The notes below the pieces were generated by a model. It did not search any database. It saw only the letters and a program-made list of their open reading frames with translations, and had not been told where the DNA came from. Made by a program: the position numbers and the translations under genes. From Rhizobium sp. BK418 (GTDB lineage Bacteria; Pseudomonadota; Alphaproteobacteria; Rhizobiales; Rhizobiaceae): DNA of 64,000 nucleotides. Location of the stretch: positions 682,001-746,000 of the forward strand of contig NZ_SLZK01000003.1 in assembly GCF_004341105.1 (NCBI RefSeq), written 5' to 3'. Shown here one piece after another: positions 17,201-23,588 of the stretch; within the stretch, counting starts at the first letter, position 1; every line of letters starts with the position of its first letter.

Positions 17201-17971
17201 GGCGAGACGAGCGTTCGCGGGCTGAACCTCGCGATCCTGGCGCCGCTGCTGGCTGCCACCGATCCGATGCAGGAGCAGATCAATGCCGGCAAGATACATC
17301 CGATCGTCGAGACACTGCTGAACAATGGTGAGGCGAAGCTGCCACCGCTTGGCATTCCCTTCAACGTGACGGATGGCACGCTTAGGTTCCAGAATGTCAG
17401 CGTCGCCAATGACCTGGCGCACCTGACCGCCGATGCGCAGATCGAGCTGCCGCAGCAACGCATCAGCGCCACGCTCGGAATCGGGCTCAATCCCGGCGCG
17501 GAAGCGCTGCCGGGTGCGGAGCCCGGCATCCGCCTGAACTTCTCCGGCTTGCTGGCTTCGCCCGGCAAGACGATGGATGTGACCGATATCACCGGCTTCC
17601 TCTCGCTGCGCGCCTTTGAGCGCGAGCGGCGGCGCGTTGAACGGCTGCAGACCAATGTGCTGGAAAAGCAGCGGCTGCGGCGCGAGGTGGCGCTCTATCG
17701 TTTCAACGATGCCGAACGCGTTAAAGCCGCCGAGATCGAGCGGCAGCGGCAGGCCGAGGAGGAGCGGCTGAGGGTGCTGGCGCAAGAGGCAGCTCAGCGC
17801 AAAGCGGAAGCCGAGGCGAAGGCGGCTGCCGAAGCGGAAGCAAGCGCCAAGGCTGAGGCCGAGGCAAGGGCCAAGGCTGCTGCAGAGGCTGAAGCTGCGC
17901 GGCGAGCAGAGCAACCCCTGCCGCCCGGACAGCTCAATTTCAACCAGGTGCCCGGTGTCCGCGCTCAGTGA
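14255..17971 (+). CDS. AsmA-family protein, 1238 residues
   Basis: A very large inner-membrane-anchored protein of the AsmA family. One N-terminal transmembrane helix (about 5-27) is followed by an AsmA domain starting IDWTDFRKNFEDQASRIIGKKV and RLLPFPSVTLHDVRVG. The rest is a long periplasmic beta-rich region with an AsmA_2 segment near 950-1090. The last 120 residues are an Ala/Glu/Lys/Arg-rich coiled-coil tail. AsmA-like proteins are bridge-type proteins thought to move phospholipid to the outer membrane; that role is family knowledge. A TTG at 14255 with GGAG about ten bases upstream is taken as start. It is monocistronic by spacing. Confidence 0.9.
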   Translation: MIGRFLVFLGGLIVVVLFVALLAPLFIDWTDFRKNFEDQASRIIGKKVTVHGTVDARLLPFPSVTLHDVRVGQEEDGKPIVQVEQFSMDAELAPFLSGEALIFDMRVVNPKVRLRLLKDGSLDWMRGSQPVIPARNVVLENVHVNGGEIEFVDDQSGRSRHVTGLNAEMSAKSLAGPWRIEGDGALDGEHGSFSISSNQPDENGVLRMRTRLAPERHPVTVDLDGELKLVDSRPNYQGTLSAAIENRGGKTEKGEAPPPRLKGRFELTNDRIRIPEYRMEVGSTDDPYVITGEATLDTGTAPEFLLTADGQQIDVNRIGNQGAAGKTNRDPAVSARQRLNSLIEIVGQVPIPQVPGKATVRLPAIVAGDTTIRDVALELRPAGNGWMIDNAVGTLPGRTQVEGKGKLTLQGEPSFNGQMVVASNQPTGLASWLSGSVDPAIRQLRQAGFSANVSLTHDLQRFENLEIAIGAATLKGRLERQTTNGQTPSLSVALAGDALDLDALRALTGLFTGQDAGDNVLDHKIAAQLRADKFTAFGVQADNVETTFTLADGALSVDHLSIKNLAGAELTATGKAEGSLLDYKGTGEITFKAADPGPFFAMLREHLPHHPVMDRLVRNAGWYGNTALRGALTLGGDDGNALAVTLAGVSNGSRVNLDYRMSDLLALTGNGTTTLEATLDNAVPSILFGQAGLDPLPVDAGANGRMTLKVTAAGNDPADAALTFATDRTSFTANGKVDVRPDTFMDGNVAVSLESTDLDPYLVMNGIALPELGAGLPFKLQTNATIDADKVVLADLNGHAADNEFKGALTFDRKAAKTAASGTLALSQADLGWLGEAVFGQIKDPANGQLTTAALGQPLFRDLDVNLKLTAKQFWPGLFNTAVNDFTSDVAYKGDELQLNNMAGNWDGGALSGNMLFTNANGTGFMQTRLTLADSDLGGVVWPRDGAPVANGKFGMSLSLEASGKTVAEIASSLNGSGEIQLGETSVRGLNLAILAPLLAATDPMQEQINAGKIHPIVETLLNNGEAKLPPLGIPFNVTDGTLRFQNVSVANDLAHLTADAQIELPQQRISATLGIGLNPGAEALPGAEPGIRLNFSGLLASPGKTMDVTDITGFLSLRAFERERRRVERLQTNVLEKQRLRREVALYRFNDAERVKAAEIERQRQAEEERLRVLAQEAAQRKAEAEAKAAAEAEASAKAEAEARAKAAAEAEAARRAEQPLPPGQLNFNQVPGVRAQ

Positions 17972-17980
17972 AAGGGTCGG

Positions 17981-18229
17981 TTACTTGGTCAGGCTCCTGG
18001 ACGCTTGATCAGCTGTGGCGATGCCGCTTTTCAGCCAGCGGAGCACATGCAGGCGTAGCGCCGAAGAGAGGTTGCTCCCCGGCGGCCGATCATCGTCTAT
18101 TTCGGAAATCAGGGTTGCTAGCGGTATGCCGCGGCACGCGGCAATAGACTTCAGCTCGATCCAGAATTCGTCTTCCAAAGAGAAGCTGGTTCGGTGCCCA
18201 TGCAATGTCGCCGAATGTTTACGGATCAT
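17981..18229 (-). CDS. Ribbon-helix-helix domain protein
   Basis: An 82-residue protein matching the RHH_4 ribbon-helix-helix family: GHRTSFSLEDEFWIELKSIA is the strand and first helix, ATLISEIDDDRPPGSNLSSALRLHVL the second helix and tail. Such proteins are often mis-named aryl-sulfate sulfotransferases. It is probably a small DNA-binding protein. The ATG at 18229 (MIRKHSATLHG) with GAAGAAG upstream is preferred over longer starts. It sits downstream of the DUF4169 gene and sspB in the same orientation, and the trio appears to be a conserved alphaproteobacterial neighbourhood. Confidence 0.82.
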   Translation of the reverse strand: MIRKHSATLHGHRTSFSLEDEFWIELKSIAACRGIPLATLISEIDDDRPPGSNLSSALRLHVLRWLKSGIATADQASRSLTK

Positions 18230-18311
18230 CGGGCTGCTTCTTCGTCGTTGAGAAAGCGATTCAAGCGGGAATCTTAGCTGCTTGATCGCCAAAGCTTTTA
18301 TATCGGCGCGA

Positions 18312-18500
18312 TCAAGTCTCGTCCTTCTCGATCCTGCCTTGATCGAGCGCCTTTTCAGCCTTCTCGTTGCGGGCTTTAGTCAATTGCTTCTCGGCCTTGG
18401 TACGGCCGTGAGAGATGCGATTCTGCTCGGCCTGCTTTTCCTTTTCGGAGCGGGCCTGCTGCTTTCGAAACTGACGCAAGTTGACGATTTCGGCGCTCAC
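18312..18500 (-). CDS. DUF4169-family small protein
   Basis: A 62-residue highly charged protein, EIVNLRQFRKQQARSEKEK-like at its start and rich in Lys, Glu, Arg and Ala throughout, matching DUF4169. It is likely one long helix. The GTG at 18500 is preceded by GGAGG with a seven-base spacer, which settles the start. It lies between sspB and the RHH gene. Function unknown. Confidence 0.85.
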   Translation of the reverse strand: MSAEIVNLRQFRKQQARSEKEKQAEQNRISHGRTKAEKQLTKARNEKAEKALDQGRIEKDET

Positions 18501-18515
18501 GCGGTTGCCTCCATC

Positions 18516-18540
18516 ATGAAAAAGGAGGCTTTCGCCTCCT
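18516..18540 (-). terminator. Rho-independent terminator after sspB
   Basis: On the minus strand AGGAGGC-GAAA-GCCTCCT (18540-18523) is followed by TTTTTC, six bases after the sspB stop. It precedes the DUF4169 ribosome site, so that gene may be read through or have its own promoter. Confidence 0.8.
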
Positions 18541-18546
18541 CCGACA

Positions 18547-19059
18547 CTACTGTTTTTTGCGGAAGGAATCGAGCGAGACAACGGAGCCTGGCTTCTTTTC
18601 CTCACCTTCTGCGGGTGGTTTTGCAGCCGCATCCTCCGTCTTGACGGCATCAACGGGATAGGCGGTGATCTCGGCAGCCGGCTGCTCTTCGCCGTCGCTC
18701 AGCGGCACGTCGAACTCCAGCTCGAAATTGACCGAGGGGTCATAGAAGCCTCTGATGGCATTGAAGGGGATGACAAGCTTTTCAGGCACGTCGGAGAAGG
18801 ACAGCCCGATCTCGAAATGAGATTCGGTGATCTTCAGGTCCCAGAACTGGTGCTGGATGACGATGGTCATCTGTTCGGGATATTTCGACTTCAGGTGCTG
18901 CGAGATGCGCACACCGGGAGCGCCCGTGAGAAACGTGATGAAGAAGTGATGGTCGCCGGGCAGTCGGCCCGTCGTTGCGACTTCGGCCAAGACCTTGCGG
19001 ATCACGCCGCGCAGCGCGTCCTGTGCCAGAATGTCGTAGCGGATGTGATCCTGCCCCAT
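18547..19059 (-). CDS. sspB: SspB-like ClpXP adaptor (alpha type)
   Basis: A 170-residue protein of the SspB family. In alphaproteobacteria SspB binds the tmRNA tag on rescued proteins and delivers them to ClpXP. Residues about 1-120 are the SspB fold (HFFITFLTGAPGVRISQHLKSKYPEQMTIVIQHQFWDL and the VPFNAIRGFYDPSVNFELEF stretch, both read in part). The C-terminal tail is acidic and low-complexity and ends SVVSLDSFRKKQ, the short hydrophobic/basic segment that in SspB proteins docks on the ClpX zinc domain. It sits about 125 bp downstream of ssrA on the same strand, so the tag and its adaptor are physically linked. Confidence 0.9.
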   Translation of the reverse strand: MGQDHIRYDILAQDALRGVIRKVLAEVATTGRLPGDHHFFITFLTGAPGVRISQHLKSKYPEQMTIVIQHQFWDLKITESHFEIGLSFSDVPEKLVIPFNAIRGFYDPSVNFELEFDVPLSDGEEQPAAEITAYPVDAVKTEDAAAKPPAEGEEKKPGSVVSLDSFRKKQ

Positions 19060-19185
19060 GCTTTTCCTGTCTTTCGTCGGTTTAGAAGTCTTTTCACGAA
19101 CTTGTATGGCACGTCCGGGCGCTTTGTGAAAGGCGCAAGCCGATTCATGCGTTTATCGAGCATACATGATTTCGTCGAGAAAGGG

Positions 19186-19525
19186 GAGAAGGTGAAGGCT
19201 TCTGTTGCCAGGTGCCTTCGGACCCCGCCTTACGGGGCTAGCCGTAAGGACTTAGAGCGGAATTCCCGCACCGCCATTAGGCAGCGAGAGCGTATTCCTT
19301 AGCGTTGTTGTCGTTTGCAACTACACTTGTGACCCGATAACGGCGGTATCATGCCGAGCGAAAAGTCGATCTTTACACCCTTGTCGATCCTATTTCGCCC
19401 CCATCAAAAGCAGGCCATTTCCCTCGAAAGAGGTAGGCCTGTTTTTGGTGGAGGCGCCGGGTACCGCCCCCGGGTCCAATAGGTTTATTCCATCGCCCGT
19501 TTATCGCCATAGCCGGCCCGAAAGC
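19186..19525 (-). ncRNA. ssrA: tmRNA, circularly permuted two-piece alphaproteobacterial form
   Basis: Transfer-messenger RNA, which rescues stalled ribosomes and adds a degradation tag. On the minus strand the acceptor piece comes first and ends GGCGCCTCCACCA at 19446 with an encoded CCA. An intervening loop of about 43 bases (19445-19403) follows, then the coding piece, beginning GGGGGCGAAATAGGATCGAC at 19402. The tag frame at 19318-19277 starts at a GCA resume codon and reads ANDNNAKEYALAA then TAA. The later CCTTACGG-GCTAGCC-CCGTAAGG region is a pseudoknot stem. The order acceptor-loop-coding is the permuted arrangement processed into two RNAs. Outer ends are estimates, good to about ten bases. 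Confidence 0.95.
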
Positions 19526-19536
19526 CGGCAAGAGGG

Positions 19537-19542
19537 ATATAG
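19537..19542 (-). promoter_or_regulatory. Putative -10 element of ssrA
   Basis: CTATAT on the minus strand, about 12 bases before the estimated RNA start, matches the rhizobial sigma-70 -10 consensus. A -35 element is less clear; a TTCCCT lies 16 bases upstream. Confidence 0.45.
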
Positions 19543-19682
19543 TGTTTTTGTGATCGCAAGGGAAGGGGATACGTCATAAAAGCGTCGTGGTCATCGCCAG
19601 TTTTGCTTGGATAATCAGCTGCAAGCATTGGTTTTGAACCGCTTTGGCCTTAAATTAGCGGCAAAAGGAATCAGCTGACGCC

Positions 19683-20477
19683 ATGAAGCAGTATCTCGAC
19701 CTCTTGAGCCAAGTGATGGAAAACGGCACCGATCGCGGCGACCGCACCGGTACCGGCACGCGCTCTGTCTTCGGCCATCAGATGCGCTTCGATCTCGATG
19801 TCGGTTTTCCGGTGCTGACGACGAAGAAGCTGCACCTGCGCTCGATCATCCATGAGCTGCTCTGGTTCCTGAAGGGCGAGACCAATATCCGCTATCTGCA
19901 CGAGAATGGTGTGTCCATCTGGGACGAATGGGCCGACGAAAACGGCGATCTCGGCCCGGTCTATGGAGCGCAGTGGCGCTCCTGGCCGGCACCCGATGGC
20001 GGGCATATCGATCAGATCGACAATCTCGTGAAGGGCATCGTCAAGAACCCGAATTCCCGCCGCCACATCGTCTCGGCCTGGAACCCGGCTGAGGTCGATA
20101 ATATGGCGCTGCCGCCCTGCCATTGCCTATTCCAGTTTTATGTGGCCGACGGCAAGCTCTCCTGCCAGCTCTACCAGCGCTCGGCCGATATTTTCCTCGG
20201 GGTGCCCTTCAACATCGCTTCTTATGCGCTCTTGACGATGATGGTGGCGCAGGTGACCGGGCTGAAATATGGCGACTTCGTCCATACGCTCGGCGATGCG
20301 CACCTCTACCATAACCATTTCGAACAGGCGAAGTTGCAGCTGACACGCCAGCCGAAGCCTTTGCCGCGCATGCTGATCAAGCGTGACGTGAAGGATATCT
20401 TCGACTTCGTCTACGAGGATTTCGAACTCGTGGGATACGACGCCGATGCCAATATCAAGGCGCCGATCGCCGTCTAA
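19683..20477 (+). CDS. thyA: Thymidylate synthase
   Basis: 264 residues, the same length as the E. coli enzyme. It methylates dUMP to dTMP using 5,10-methylenetetrahydrofolate, producing dihydrofolate. The catalytic Cys146 lies in [29 protein letters not shown] and [14 protein letters not shown] are the nucleotide-binding motifs, and the protein ends with IKAPIAV as ThyA does. Directly upstream of folA, which recycles the dihydrofolate made here. Confidence 0.98.
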   Translation: MKQYLDLLSQVMENGTDRGDRTGTGTRSVFGHQMRFDLDVGFPVLTTKKLHLRSIIHELLWFLKGETNIRYLHENGVSIWDEWADENGDLGPVYGAQWRSWPAPDGGHIDQIDNLVKGIVKNPNSRRHIVSAWNPAEVDNMALPPCHCLFQFYVADGKLSCQLYQRSADIFLGVPFNIASYALLTMMVAQVTGLKYGDFVHTLGDAHLYHNHFEQAKLQLTRQPKPLPRMLIKRDVKDIFDFVYEDFELVGYDADANIKAPIAV

Positions 20478-20591
20478 GGTGCGTCGCGATCTCCAAGATT
20501 CGCTTGCCACGTTTTAAACTTTTATTTCGCATGTTGTTATCGCAAAACCGCTGCACAGTTTTGCGCGACATGCTTTAAGACCGGAAGCCTG

Positions 20592-21113
20592 ATGTCCGAT
20601 ATCCGCAAGACCATTTTTGCCGCCGTTGCCCGCAACGGTATTATCGGCCGTGACGGCGATATGCCTTGGCGGCTTTCGACTGATCTCAAGCGCTTCAAGG
20701 CGATGACGGTTGGCAAACCGGTTATCGTTGGCCGCAAGACCTTCGAGAGCTTCGGCGGGAAGCCGCTGCCAGGACGCCAGCATGTGGTGATTTCGCGCGG
20801 TGCCGATATCGATCACCCCGACGTGCATATGGCCCGTTCACTGGACGAGGCAATTGGCATGGCGGAGAAACTTGCTCGCAAGCAGGGCGAGAACGAGATT
20901 TCCGTCCTTGGCGGCGGACAGATCTATGCGCAGGCGATGGATTTTGTCGACCGCATGTGCATCACGCATGTGGAAGCTGATGTGGATGGCGATACCGCTT
21001 TTCCCGACATCGATCCGACCATCTGGGTGGCAACTGAGGCCCTCGATATTCCCTCAGGGGAAAAGGATACCTATCCCACCCGTTTCGTCGTTTACGAACG
21101 CCGAGACGCCTGA
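20592..21113 (+). CDS. folA: Dihydrofolate reductase
   Basis: A 173-residue NADPH-dependent dihydrofolate reductase that regenerates tetrahydrofolate consumed by ThyA. Conserved features are IIGRDGDMPWRLSTDLKRFK with the acidic catalytic residue Asp31, the VIVGRKTFES cofactor motif and ISVLGGGQIYAQAM. It follows thyA by 114 bp, so the two may be cotranscribed. Nothing suggests a trimethoprim-resistant acquired type; it is in the expected chromosomal context. Confidence 0.97.
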   Translation: MSDIRKTIFAAVARNGIIGRDGDMPWRLSTDLKRFKAMTVGKPVIVGRKTFESFGGKPLPGRQHVVISRGADIDHPDVHMARSLDEAIGMAEKLARKQGENEISVLGGGQIYAQAMDFVDRMCITHVEADVDGDTAFPDIDPTIWVATEALDIPSGEKDTYPTRFVVYERRDA

Positions 21114-21258
21114 AAAGGAACTATTTTCCAATTATATTGACCAAGTTCCTGACACCGCGTTGAAAGCCGGTGCGGCGATACCTATAACGGTCGGATCGCA
21201 TCCGCCGGCAGCCCCCACGGCGGTCGGATGTGTGGAGCTAACGAACAACGAGGTTTTG

Positions 21259-22332
21259 ATGCCCTGGAGTAATCAGAATGGCGGCGGCGGCCCTTGGGGC
21301 GGCGGCGGTAACAATCAGGGGCCATGGGGGCAGGGGCCGAACCGCCCACGCGGCGGCGGCAAAGGGGGGCCGCCCGACCTGGAAGATATCATCAGGCGCG
21401 GGCAGGATCAGTTGCGCGGTTTCATTCCCGGCGGTTTCAACGGCGGTGTCGTTGCGATTATCGTCGCGATCATTGCGATCTTCTGGCTGTTCCAGTGCAT
21501 TTACGTCGTCCAGCCGGACGAGCGCGGCGTGGAGCTGCGCTTTGGTAATCCTAAGCAAGAAATTTCCATGCCGGGCCTGCATTTTCATTTCTGGCCGTTC
21601 GAGACCGTCGAGACCGTCAAGGTGACGGTGCAGCAGCAGAATATCGGCGCAACCTCGGCAGGATCGTCCAGCGGGCTGATGCTGTCGGGTGACAGGAGCG
21701 TCATCAACGTGCAGTTTGCGGTCTTCTATACGATCAGCGATCCGAAGGCTTATCTCTTCGGCGTGGAAAATCCAGCGGAGACGCTGCAGCAGGTTTCCGA
21801 CAGCGCCATGCGTGAGATCGTCGGCCGCCGTCCTGCACAGGACGCCTTCCGCAGCAATCGTCAGCCGATCGAGACGCAGGTTCTCAACATCGTTCAGGAT
21901 ACGATGAATCGTTATGGCGCGGGTATTACCGTGACTGGGGTGACGATCCAGAACGTGGCGCCGCCGCGTGAGGTCGCCGATGCCTTCGAAGAAGTGCAGC
22001 GCGCCGGCCGTGACCGCGACAGCACTATCGAGGACGCCAATCGCTATACGAACCAGAAGCTCGGCCAGGCGCGAGGCGATGCCGCCCGCATCCGTGAAGA
22101 TGCCGCCGCCTACAAGGATCGCGTCGTCAAGGAAGCGGAAGGCGAGGCCCAGCGCTTCAGCGCCATCAACGACGAATATTCAAAGGCTCCCGATGTGACG
22201 CGCAAGCGCCTGTTCCTGGAAACGATGGAGCAGGTCCTGAGGAACTCCAAGAAGGTCGTGATCGACGAGAAGCAGGGCGTCGTGCCATATCTGCCGCTCA
22301 ATGAGATCGGCAAGTCGGCGCAGCAGCGGTGA
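21259..22332 (+). CDS. hflK: HflK, SPFH/band-7 modulator of FtsH
   Basis: A 357-residue inner-membrane protein that with HflC forms the complex surrounding FtsH and modulating its proteolysis. The N-terminal 55 residues are Gly/Trp/Asn/Pro-rich (MPWSNQNGGGGPWGGG), then a transmembrane helix at about 70-90 (VAIIVAIIAIFWLFQCIYVV), then the SPFH domain (YVVQPDERGVELRFG) and a charged coiled coil. The ATG at 21259 with GAGG five bases upstream is chosen; the open frame extends further 5' through folA but with no family similarity. The stop overlaps a possible GTG start of hflC. Confidence 0.95.
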   Translation: MPWSNQNGGGGPWGGGGNNQGPWGQGPNRPRGGGKGGPPDLEDIIRRGQDQLRGFIPGGFNGGVVAIIVAIIAIFWLFQCIYVVQPDERGVELRFGNPKQEISMPGLHFHFWPFETVETVKVTVQQQNIGATSAGSSSGLMLSGDRSVINVQFAVFYTISDPKAYLFGVENPAETLQQVSDSAMREIVGRRPAQDAFRSNRQPIETQVLNIVQDTMNRYGAGITVTGVTIQNVAPPREVADAFEEVQRAGRDRDSTIEDANRYTNQKLGQARGDAARIREDAAAYKDRVVKEAEGEAQRFSAINDEYSKAPDVTRKRLFLETMEQVLRNSKKVVIDEKQGVVPYLPLNEIGKSAQQR

Positions 22333-22340
22333 GGTTGACA

Positions 22341-23288
22341 ATGGTATCGAACAGACTTCCCGTAATCCTGATCGCCTTTGCGATCCTTCTCCTCATCCTT
22401 TACTCGTCGGTTTTCGTGGTCAATGCGCGTGAACAGGCGATCGTCGTGCGTTTCGGTCAGATCCAGTCGGTGAAGAGCGAGCCGGGCATCTATTTCAAGC
22501 TGCCATTCGGCTTCATGGATGCCGACCGTGTGCAGTTCGTGGAACGGCGGGCGCTGAGGCTCGACCTCGACAATATCCGTGTTCAGGTTCAGGACGGCCA
22601 GACCTTCGATGTCGACGCCTTCGTGATCTATAATATCGCGGATGTGCGCCGTTTCCGCGAAACGGTGTCGGGCGATCGCGACGCTGCCGAGGCGCGACTG
22701 CGTGCGCAGCTCGATTCCTCGCTCCGCCGTGTCTACGGTTTGCGTGACTATAACGCAGCGCTTTCGGAAGAGCGCGTGGCGATGATGCTCGAAATCCGCG
22801 ACGATCTGCGCACAGATGCCGAAAACCTCGGCCTGCATATCGATGACGTCCGTATCCGTCGGACGGATCTGTCGCCGGAAGTGGCTCCGAATACCTACAA
22901 CGCCATGCGCTCCGAGCGTCTGGCCGAGGCCGAGCGCATCCGCGCCGAAGGTAACGAAGAAGGCCAGCGTCGCCGGGCTGTTGCCGACCGCCAGGTCGTC
23001 GAAATCACTGCCGATGCGCAGCGCGATTCCGAAATCCTGCGCGGCCAGGGTGACGCAGAACGCAACCGTATCTTCGCCGACGCCTTCGGTAAGGATCCGG
23101 CGTTCTTCGAGTTCTACCGCTCGATGTCAGCTTATTCCTCGGCTCTCTCCTCGCAGGATACGACGCTGGTTCTGTCGCCGACCTCGCAGTTCTTCCGCTA
23201 CTTCGAGAATGCGAACGGCAATCAACCTGCGCCCGGCCAGACCGGTGGCCTCGTGCCGCCGGCGGCGCAGCCCGCACCAGCGAACTGA
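22341..23288 (+). CDS. hflC: HflC, SPFH/band-7 modulator of FtsH
   Basis: A 315-residue partner of HflK. An N-terminal transmembrane helix (LPVILIAFAILLLILYSSVFVV, about 5-26, read in part) is followed by the SPFH domain (NAREQAIVVRFGQIQSV) and the coiled-coil segment SERLAEAERIRAEGNEEGQRR. The C-terminus is Pro/Gln/Ala-rich. ATG at 22341 with GAGG seven bases upstream is preferred; an in-frame GTG at 22329 overlaps the hflK stop. Slightly shorter than the E. coli protein. Confidence 0.95.
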   Translation: MVSNRLPVILIAFAILLLILYSSVFVVNAREQAIVVRFGQIQSVKSEPGIYFKLPFGFMDADRVQFVERRALRLDLDNIRVQVQDGQTFDVDAFVIYNIADVRRFRETVSGDRDAAEARLRAQLDSSLRRVYGLRDYNAALSEERVAMMLEIRDDLRTDAENLGLHIDDVRIRRTDLSPEVAPNTYNAMRSERLAEAERIRAEGNEEGQRRRAVADRQVVEITADAQRDSEILRGQGDAERNRIFADAFGKDPAFFEFYRSMSAYSSALSSQDTTLVLSPTSQFFRYFENANGNQPAPGQTGGLVPPAAQPAPAN

Positions 23289-23299
23289 CGACAGGACGA

Positions 23300-23485
23300 A
23301 TGCAGGATTTCCTCACCGGGCTTGCATTCTTCCTCATCATCGAGGGGCTCGTTTATGCACGAGCCCCTCGTTTTTTTATCGAGATGGCGAAGGTTCTTCC
23401 AACTGTCCCGGAGCGCCAACTCAGGACCTTCGGACTTGTGGCAATGGCACTTGGTGCCGGAGGTGTCTGGCTTTTGCGAGCCTAG
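23300..23485 (+). CDS. DUF2065 small membrane protein
   Basis: A 61-residue protein with two hydrophobic segments (DFLTGLAFFLIIEGLVY and RTFGLVAMALGAGGVWLL), matching DUF2065, the family of E. coli YjeT, which also lies next to hflC. Function unknown, but the conserved linkage points to membrane quality control. It starts 11 bases after hflC. An exceptionally strong intrinsic terminator lies inside the reading frame (23341-23377), so most hflKC transcripts may stop within it. Confidence 0.82.
   Translation: MQDFLTGLAFFLIIEGLVYARAPRFFIEMAKVLPTVPERQLRTFGLVAMALGAGGVWLLRA
23341..23377 (+). terminator. Intrinsic terminator inside the DUF2065 gene
   Basis: A perfect 12-bp stem, CGAGGGGCTCGT (23341-23352) with ACGAGCCCCTCG (23359-23370), a six-base loop TTATGC and seven T residues (23371-23377) form an ideal rho-independent terminator. 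It begins 52 bases after the hflC stop and covers codons 14-26 of the DUF2065 frame. Confidence 0.85.
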
Positions 23486-23588
23486 ATCACATTCGCACGG
23501 GGATTTCTCGAAAAGGTGATTTCGCCCTCCATCATTCCGCCTTATGCTGGTGTTGTATGTGCGTTTTTATCCCAGACGAGGAAGCTTG

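Noticed and set aside
16679..17914. Minus-strand frame of 411 codons antisense to the AsmA gene
   Set aside because: High-GC shadow frame with Arg/Leu-rich composition and no family similarity; the plus strand is clearly coding.
17640..17960. Tandem repeat or CRISPR-like array at the AsmA 3' end
   Set aside because: The repetition comes from Ala/Glu/Lys codons of a coiled-coil tail; there are no regular spacers.
18817..19302. Plus-strand frame of 161 codons over sspB and ssrA
   Set aside because: It is antisense to two well-supported genes and reads through the tmRNA tag region.
19446..19525. A tRNA gene, from the encoded CCA and T-arm-like sequence
   Set aside because: It is the acceptor piece of the permuted tmRNA; there is no anticodon arm.
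20800..21258. Long N-terminal extension of HflK through folA
   Set aside because: The overlap is a shadow of folA; MPWSNQNGGG with GAGG upstream is the genuine HflK start.
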